Below are positions 50,653-55,650 of a stretch of DNA of 55,650 nt, in pieces (the stretch's first letter is position 1; the number at the start of each line of letters is the position of its first letter). Both the position numbers and the translations under genes were made by a program. The notes beneath the pieces are model-generated. The model searched no databases. It was not told the DNA's origin and saw nothing but the letters and a program-made list of their open reading frames with translations. The DNA comes from Rhodococcus yananensis (lineage in GTDB: Bacteria; Actinomycetota; Actinomycetes; Mycobacteriales; Mycobacteriaceae): assembly GCF_020515525.1 (NCBI RefSeq), contig NZ_JAIYEP010000023.1:1-55650 (forward strand), in the 5' to 3' direction.

Positions 50653-51225
50653 ATGCCGAGGATCGTCGACCATGCCCAGCGCCGCCGGGAGATCGTGTGG
50701 GCGCTGTGGGCCGTCATCCACGACCGCGGAATCGACGGCGTGACCTTCCGGGCGGTGGCCGCGGCGGGAGGTGTGTCGATCGGACGGGTGCAGCACTACT
50801 TCGAATCGAGGGAACACCTCATCCGTGCGGGCGCCGAACACATGGTCGCCGAGGCCGAACTGCGCTACCGGCACGACGGATCGCCGACGGACCCCCGGGC
50901 GGCTCTCGTCGCGCTCCTCACCCGGCCCGTGCCCACGGACGACTCGGGTCGCCCGGGTGTCTCCGTCTGGTACGCCTACCTCGCCGAATCGGCGAGCGAC
51001 CCGTGGATCCGGGCGTTCCTCGCCGACGCGACCCGCGGAACGGTCGCCGAGACCGAGCGACTGCTCACCGATCTCGGTGTGCCCGAGGACGTCAGCGGCC
51101 CGGCCGCGCTCCGCCTCGTCGCGGTGAGCAACGGAGTCACGCAGGCGGTGCTCCTCGGCGCGATGGATCCGGACGTCGGCATCGGACTCGTCACCGCCGA
51201 GGCGGATGCCCACACCCGTCGGTGA
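50653..51225 (+). CDS. TetR-family transcriptional regulator
   Basis: This 190-aa protein has an N-terminal helix-turn-helix (RREIVWALWAVIHDRGIDGVTFRAVAAAGGVSIGRVQHYFESREHLI, residues 11-57) and a TetR-type helical ligand domain. Divergent from the anchored hydrolase, it probably represses it. ATG at 50653. It converges on devS with 36 nt between stops and no obvious hairpin. Confidence 0.9.
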   Translation: MPRIVDHAQRRREIVWALWAVIHDRGIDGVTFRAVAAAGGVSIGRVQHYFESREHLIRAGAEHMVAEAELRYRHDGSPTDPRAALVALLTRPVPTDDSGRPGVSVWYAYLAESASDPWIRAFLADATRGTVAETERLLTDLGVPEDVSGPAALRLVAVSNGVTQAVLLGAMDPDVGIGLVTAEADAHTRR

Positions 51226-51261
51226 CCATCGAACGGGCCGACGGACACGGACGCCCCGCGG

Positions 51262-52926
51262 TCACGGCTGGAACGGGGCCTGCCACCGGACGCGGGTGCC
51301 ACCCGCGTCACCCGCCCCGACCGCGAACGTACCGCCGCACTGCTGAGCGCGACGCTCCAGGTTCGCGAGCCCGCTGCGCCGCGGGGTATCGGGCAGCCCG
51401 GTTCCGTCGTCGACGATCTCGATGACGAAATCGTCTGCGGCGCGGACGGAGACGGTGATGTTCTCGGACTGCGAATGCCGCAGCGCGTTGCTGAGACCTT
51501 CCCGCAACACGGCCTCGGCGTGCGGATGGATGCGATGGGGCACCAACGTGTCGATGGGCCCGACGAACTGCACGTTGGGCGCGACCGACGAGTGCACGCT
51601 CAGGTCGCCGACCACGTCCAGAAGACGGCGTCGCAGACTCGTCGACGCGGCCGCACCCGTGGTGTGCAGATCGAAGATCGTCGTGCGGATCTCCCGCACC
51701 GTCCGGTCCAACTGCTCGACGGCGTGCAACACGACGTCGGTGACCCGTTCGGAGTCGGCGCCGGGCACCATCGCGCTCTGCAGGCTCATACCCGTCGCGA
51801 ACAGTCGCTGGATCACGTTGTCGTGCAGGTCCTGCGCGATGCGATCGCGGTCGGCGAGCACATCGAGCAGACGCTTCTTGCGTTGCTGCTCGGCGAATTC
51901 GAGCGCGACCGCCGCCAGATTCGCCATCGACTCGAGCCGCGCGACATCCTCCTCGTCCCACGGATCGTTGCCCCGCGCCCGGGTGACGATCAACACGCCG
52001 GTGACGGTGGACGTCGCCGACAACGGCAGCACCACCGCGGTGCCGTCGTCGCCGTCGCCCGCCGACGGGAGCCCCGTGAGCGTGCGCGTGCGCACCGGCC
52101 TGCGGGTACGCAGCACGTCCAGGACGGGTGAGCCGGCCAGGTCGATGCGCACCGGGTCGGTGGTCGGAGCGGTCGGCGACGCCGCCCGGACCGTGCCGTG
52201 GGTGCCGTCGACGAGGACGACGAACGCACCTGCGCCGCGCGCCAGCTCGCGGACCTGGCCGGTGAGGAGCCCGAGCGTCTCGTCGACCGACCCTCCGACG
52301 AGCAGCCGGGCGTTGATCGAGGCCATCGCGGCGAGCCACCGCTCCCGGGTGAGTGACCCCTCGAACAGCCGGGCGTTGTCCACGGCCATCGCCGCCGACG
52401 TCGCGAGGACCTTGAGGATGACCTCGTCCTCCTCGGTGAACTCGGGCCCACCCAGCTTCTCCGTCAGGTAGATGCTGCCGAACACCTTGCCCCGGATCAT
52501 GATCGGGGTGCCGAGGAAACTCTTCATCGGGGGATGGTTCGGTGGGAAACCGATCGACGCGGGATGCGTCGACAGGTCGGCGAGCCGCACCGGACGCGGA
52601 TCGTTGATGAGCAGCCCGAGGATGCCGCGACCCTCGGGAAGGTGCCCCATCACGCTGCGCTGCTCCGGGTTGATGCCCTCGTACACGAACTCCGACAGTC
52701 CACCGTCGGCGGCGCGGACCCCGAGCGCGCCGTAGCGGGCGTCGAGCAGCGCCGTCGCCGACTGCACGATGCGTTGCAGCATCGAATCGAGCTCGAGACC
52801 GGAACCGACGACCAGCACCGCCTCGAGGAGCCCGCGCAGGGTCGCCGCCGTGGAATCGGCGTCGTCGAGCCGGTCGCGCAGGTCCGCCAGCAGGGTGTCG
52901 AGATCCGATCCCGTGACACCGCTCAT
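51262..52926 (-). CDS. devS: DevS/DosT-type GAF sensor histidine kinase
   Basis: This 554-aa protein has two GAF domains (about residues 38-185 and 205-345) and a HisKA_3/HATPase core (DRDRIAQDLHDNVIQRLF with H368; NALRH, DDGTGLP). The first GAF keeps the PPxHPPM segment (H131) where DosS/DosT hold their heme ligand, so O2/NO/CO sensing is likely. It is the expected partner of DevR but lies on the opposite strand, separated by two genes. ATG at 52926 overlaps the upstream hydrolase stop (ATGA). Confidence 0.9.
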   Translation of the reverse strand: MSGVTGSDLDTLLADLRDRLDDADSTAATLRGLLEAVLVVGSGLELDSMLQRIVQSATALLDARYGALGVRAADGGLSEFVYEGINPEQRSVMGHLPEGRGILGLLINDPRPVRLADLSTHPASIGFPPNHPPMKSFLGTPIMIRGKVFGSIYLTEKLGGPEFTEEDEVILKVLATSAAMAVDNARLFEGSLTRERWLAAMASINARLLVGGSVDETLGLLTGQVRELARGAGAFVVLVDGTHGTVRAASPTAPTTDPVRIDLAGSPVLDVLRTRRPVRTRTLTGLPSAGDGDDGTAVVLPLSATSTVTGVLIVTRARGNDPWDEEDVARLESMANLAAVALEFAEQQRKKRLLDVLADRDRIAQDLHDNVIQRLFATGMSLQSAMVPGADSERVTDVVLHAVEQLDRTVREIRTTIFDLHTTGAAASTSLRRRLLDVVGDLSVHSSVAPNVQFVGPIDTLVPHRIHPHAEAVLREGLSNALRHSQSENITVSVRAADDFVIEIVDDGTGLPDTPRRSGLANLERRAQQCGGTFAVGAGDAGGTRVRWQAPFQP

Positions 52927-53600
52927 GCCGCGCCTCCGATCAGGGCGACGGCAGCGGCGACCGCCGCGGCGGACGGATCGACCCTGGCGCGCCCGAGGTC
53001 GTGACCGGCGCCGTCGACCTCGACGAACGCGGTCGCGGCAGGGATCAGGTCTGCGGCCGCGCGGATCTCGTCGACGGTGCCGAACGGGTCGCGCGTACCC
53101 GAGACGAACAGCGTGGGCACGGTCACGGCGGGTAGATGCTCGACACGGGCCCGCTCCGGTCTACCCGGCGGATGCAGCGGATACGACAGCAGCACCAGTG
53201 TGTCGCAGAGCGACGGTTGCTCGGCGACCAGCATCGACGCCTGCCGGCCACCGTAGGAGACGCCACCGAGCAGCAGCGGTCCGTCGACGCGCTCGCGCAG
53301 GACGGCGGCGGTCGCGGCGATCCCGGCGCGGTCGTCGGCGGCCCGGGCCACCGACGGTGGGCCCTTCGGGCGGAGCCGACGGAACGGCAGGTCGTAGCGC
53401 AACGCGAGACAGCCGTGTTCGGCGAACCGGTCGCATACGCGCTGCAGGATCGCCGAGTCGCTGTTGCCGCCGGCGCCGTGGGTCAGGGCCACCGCGCCGC
53501 GGGGTGTTCCGTCCGGAACATGGAGGACACCGTGCACGGCGTCGGTGTCCAGCGGTTCGGTGTCCATGCCGACCACGGTAGTCGCGGGCCGTGCCGTCAT
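52923..53600 (-). CDS. alpha/beta hydrolase (dienelactone-hydrolase-like)
   Basis: This 225-aa cytosolic hydrolase has the oxyanion segment LTHGAGGNSDS, nucleophile serine in GVSYGGRQ, acid in SGTRDPFG and His in DGAGHDLG. Substrate unknown. The ATG at 53600 overlaps the transporter stop (ATGA) and its own stop overlaps the devS start (ATGA), so it is the middle of a translationally coupled trio. An internal ATG at 53567 is possible but would lose the coupling. Confidence 0.83.
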   Translation of the reverse strand: MTARPATTVVGMDTEPLDTDAVHGVLHVPDGTPRGAVALTHGAGGNSDSAILQRVCDRFAEHGCLALRYDLPFRRLRPKGPPSVARAADDRAGIAATAAVLRERVDGPLLLGGVSYGGRQASMLVAEQPSLCDTLVLLSYPLHPPGRPERARVEHLPAVTVPTLFVSGTRDPFGTVDEIRAAADLIPAATAFVEVDGAGHDLGRARVDPSAAAVAAAVALIGGAA

Positions 53601-54670
53601 GACGTCGGCGCCCCGACGACGGCGTCGGTGACCCGAGGTCGACGGAGCACCGTCGTCCAGATCCGGTGGAGCATCGCGGCGAACATCAGCGCCCACACAG
53701 CCCCCGCCACCCACAGTTCCGCGGCACCCACCGCGCCGACGAGCGGAAGTTCGTCGGCGCGACCCAGGTAGATCCCGGCGACGGCGTACATGCCGAGCGG
53801 GAACACGATCGACCACAGCGACGGGTCGTACGTCAACGGCACCTTGTGGATGCGGTGGCGCCACCACCCGGCGGCGATCAGCGGCGGGAACAGCCACGTC
53901 GCGAACGCCCAGATCACCACCGCCAGGCCCGCGATCAGCCCGCGTGTGGCGTCGACCATCGGCGCGTCGGACATCTCCACGATCCGTGCCCCGGCGACCA
54001 CCGTGATCGAACACGCGCCCATCGACACCCAGTAGGGCGCTGTCAGATCGGCGGGGCGCAGCGGGTACTGCAGCATGCGCGCCGCGACGAAGATTCCGGC
54101 CGCCGCGTACAGGAACAGGCCGACGCCCCACGCGAACACGGCGACGGCCGCGAGCAGCCGGCCGAGGTCGGTGTAGATCGGTTGCAGCGACGCCGCGGCG
54201 ACCGCCACGGATTCGCTGGCGACCACCCACACGAACCACGTGCCGTTGGCCTTGGCCAGCACGGGGCGTTCGGTGGTGCCCAGCACCGCCGTCCACGGGA
54301 TCACGTACCCGAGGACGAGCCAGGTGATCGCCGCGACGAGCAACAACGCCGCGGCGGTGTGGTGCCAGCCCTCCACGATCAACCGCACACCGAGCACGTT
54401 GCTGCCCGCGATGAACGTGAAGAACCCGAAGGCTCGCCCCGAGTCGGCCATGTCGGCGGCGAGATCCGCGCGGTACGCGACGAGTCGCCACAGCGACAGC
54501 ACGGTGAGCACGACGTAGCAGACGACGGCGACGAACAGCAGCACCTTCGACGGGACGGTCAGGCCCTTCAGATCCAGTCCGAGGGAGACGATCCCGGTCG
54601 CCATGACGAGCGCGTAGTACCCGGGCGCCAGTGTCCGGACTGCGTTGCGGAGCCGAGTCGGAAAGTCCAC
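53597..54670 (-). CDS. TDT/SLAC1-family membrane transporter (TehA-like)
   Basis: This 357-aa protein has ten membrane helices and the family start LAPGYYALVMATGIVSLGL with later FFTFIAGSNVLG and YWVSMGACSIT. TDT proteins transport small anions, C4-dicarboxylates or tellurite-related substrates; the actual one is not clear. GTG at 54670 with TAACGT 8 nt upstream gives a leaderless start for the TDT-hydrolase-devS operon. The gap to the Fpg stop is 49 nt. Confidence 0.86.
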   Translation of the reverse strand: MDFPTRLRNAVRTLAPGYYALVMATGIVSLGLDLKGLTVPSKVLLFVAVVCYVVLTVLSLWRLVAYRADLAADMADSGRAFGFFTFIAGSNVLGVRLIVEGWHHTAAALLLVAAITWLVLGYVIPWTAVLGTTERPVLAKANGTWFVWVVASESVAVAAASLQPIYTDLGRLLAAVAVFAWGVGLFLYAAAGIFVAARMLQYPLRPADLTAPYWVSMGACSITVVAGARIVEMSDAPMVDATRGLIAGLAVVIWAFATWLFPPLIAAGWWRHRIHKVPLTYDPSLWSIVFPLGMYAVAGIYLGRADELPLVGAVGAAELWVAGAVWALMFAAMLHRIWTTVLRRPRVTDAVVGAPTS

Positions 54671-54719
54671 GGTCGTGAACGTTACTTCAGGTGTTGTGCG
54701 GCATTCGGGCAGGTCCGCC

Positions 54720-55586
54720 TTACTTCAGTAGCCGGGACAGTTTCCGGTCCGCGAGGATCCGCCCGCCGGTCTGGCACGTCGGGCAGTACTGGAACGACCG
54801 GTCCGTGTATTCCACCTGCCGTACGGTGTCGCCGCACACCGGGCACGGCAGGCCGGTGCGCGCGTGCACCCGCAGACCCGATCTCTTCTCCGCTTTCAGG
54901 CGCGCGGCGCCCTGCCCGACGGACCGGGCAACCGCGTCGGTGAGCACCGAGCGGATGGCGGCGTGGAGTGCCGCCGACTCGTCGTCGGTCAGTCTCCCGG
55001 CGGTCGCGAACGGCGACAGTTGCGCTGTGTGCAGGATCTCGTCGGAGTAGGCGTTGCCGATCCCGGCGAGCACCCGTTGGTCGACGAGCACCGTCTTCAG
55101 GCGTGATGTGTTGCCGTGCAGCAGGGCGGCGAGGTCGTCGACGGTGATGTCGAGGGCGTCCGGACCCAGCCGCGCGACACCGGGAACGTCGCGGGGGTCG
55201 TGCACGACCCACACGGCGAGTCGTTTCCTGGTGCCCGCCTCGGTGAGGTCGATCGCCGGGGTCGTCGCGTCGGGCGCGAACAGGTGGATGCGCAGGGCGA
55301 GGGGACCGCGACCCAGTTTCGGAGGGGTCGGGGACGGCTCGTCGACCCAGCGCAACCATCCGCCGCGCGACAGGTGGGTCACCATCGTGAGGTCGCCGCT
55401 GTCGACGGTGAGGAACTTGCCGAACCGGCGGGAGCCGGTGATGTCGCGGCCCTGCAGCGCCGTGATCGGTGGGTCGGCGGTCTGCAGCGCACTGAGCGCG
55501 GCCACGTCGATGCGGCCCACCACCGAGCCGACGGCGTGGTCGCGCAGGAACACCGACAACGCCTCCACCTCGGGCAGCTCCGGCAT
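54720..55586 (-). CDS. Fpg/Nei family DNA glycosylase
   Basis: This 288-aa protein starts MPELPEVE, with catalytic P2 and E3, has the beta-hairpin lysine in SRRFGKFLTV, the helix-two-turn-helix segment VDQRVLAGIGNAYSDEILHTAQLSP and a C-terminal zinc finger (CPVC and CPTC, 16 residues apart). All catalytic parts are present, in contrast to the short Rv0944 of M. tuberculosis. It removes oxidised bases. The ATG at 55586 is fixed by the need for Pro at position 2; TAGCGT (55599-55594) lies 7 nt upstream. The final 50 nt of the window hold no further recognisable feature. Confidence 0.93.
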   Translation of the reverse strand: MPELPEVEALSVFLRDHAVGSVVGRIDVAALSALQTADPPITALQGRDITGSRRFGKFLTVDSGDLTMVTHLSRGGWLRWVDEPSPTPPKLGRGPLALRIHLFAPDATTPAIDLTEAGTRKRLAVWVVHDPRDVPGVARLGPDALDITVDDLAALLHGNTSRLKTVLVDQRVLAGIGNAYSDEILHTAQLSPFATAGRLTDDESAALHAAIRSVLTDAVARSVGQGAARLKAEKRSGLRVHARTGLPCPVCGDTVRQVEYTDRSFQYCPTCQTGGRILADRKLSRLLK

Positions 55587-55650
55587 GTCGCCCACGCTAC
55601 GACCCGTGCGCCTTTGTGGTAGATCGAAGGCGGTCTGCCATGCGGCGCGT

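Overview
This is a contiguous chromosomal stretch from a high-GC actinobacterium, most likely a Rhodococcus or a close mycolate-containing relative. The clues are many GTG starts, 4-bp ATGA/GTGA overlaps, many putatively leaderless promoters (TAnnnT 6-8 nt before the start codon), and proteins that match Mycobacterium tuberculosis families closely (AccD3, EchA6, CtpE, an Rv0909-like protein, LigD, DevR, DevS, Acg-type nitroreductases). No phage, transposase, integrase or CRISPR array was seen. All identities come from reading the sequence; no database search was run.

Layout. 1-5.5 kb: RibD-like reductase, propionyl/acetyl-CoA synthetase, GPP34 protein and AccD3. 5.5-8.6 kb: a four-gene XRE-regulated ABC-2 transporter operon with a clear operator. 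8.7-12.2 kb: a tight MFS efflux / ABC-F / S4 (Hsp15-like) operon behind a WhiB7-type promoter, which looks like an antibiotic-tolerance cassette. 12.2-14.4 kb: HtrA-like protease and flavoprotein. 14.5-15.7 kb: SPFH protein plus a ribbon-helix-helix protein behind an AT-rich operator. 15.8-19.5 kb: heterodimeric ABC exporter with one degenerate ATP site. 19.5-25.9 kb: Acg-like nitroreductase, EchA6, metallo-beta-lactamase-fold hydrolase, CtpE Ca-type P-ATPase, orphan MT0933-type antitoxin-like protein, DCC thiol protein.

25.9-34.1 kb is a carboxylate-uptake locus: Na+/H+ antiporter, LytS-type kinase, LytTR regulator, repeat-bearing membrane protein and a sodium:solute symporter with an unusual insert. 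A second operon (DUF485 protein plus a MctC/ActP-like symporter) follows, and its promoter carries a consensus LytTR double site and a CRP/GlxR-like site. 34.2-42.4 kb: LigD, small regulator, YnfA, secreted protein, GNAT, siderophore-interacting flavoprotein behind an IdeR-like box, tRNA-Arg(CCU), M23 peptidase, GCS2-family ligase.

42.6-54.7 kb is an NO/hypoxia dormancy island: NsrR and flavohemoglobin, two tandem-domain universal stress proteins, an F420-type oxidoreductase, an Acg-type nitroreductase and a DevR response regulator sharing a DevR-box-bearing intergenic region, and a DevS-type GAF kinase that is unlinked from DevR and translationally coupled to a TDT-family membrane protein and a hydrolase. 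The window ends with a full-length Fpg/Nei-family DNA glycosylase.

Four copies of a 51-bp palindromic element, each just downstream of a gene, are the most conspicuous non-coding structure. Smaller simple repeats lie at 8691-8741 (hexanucleotide) and 29648-29767 (24-bp tandem repeat inside a gene).
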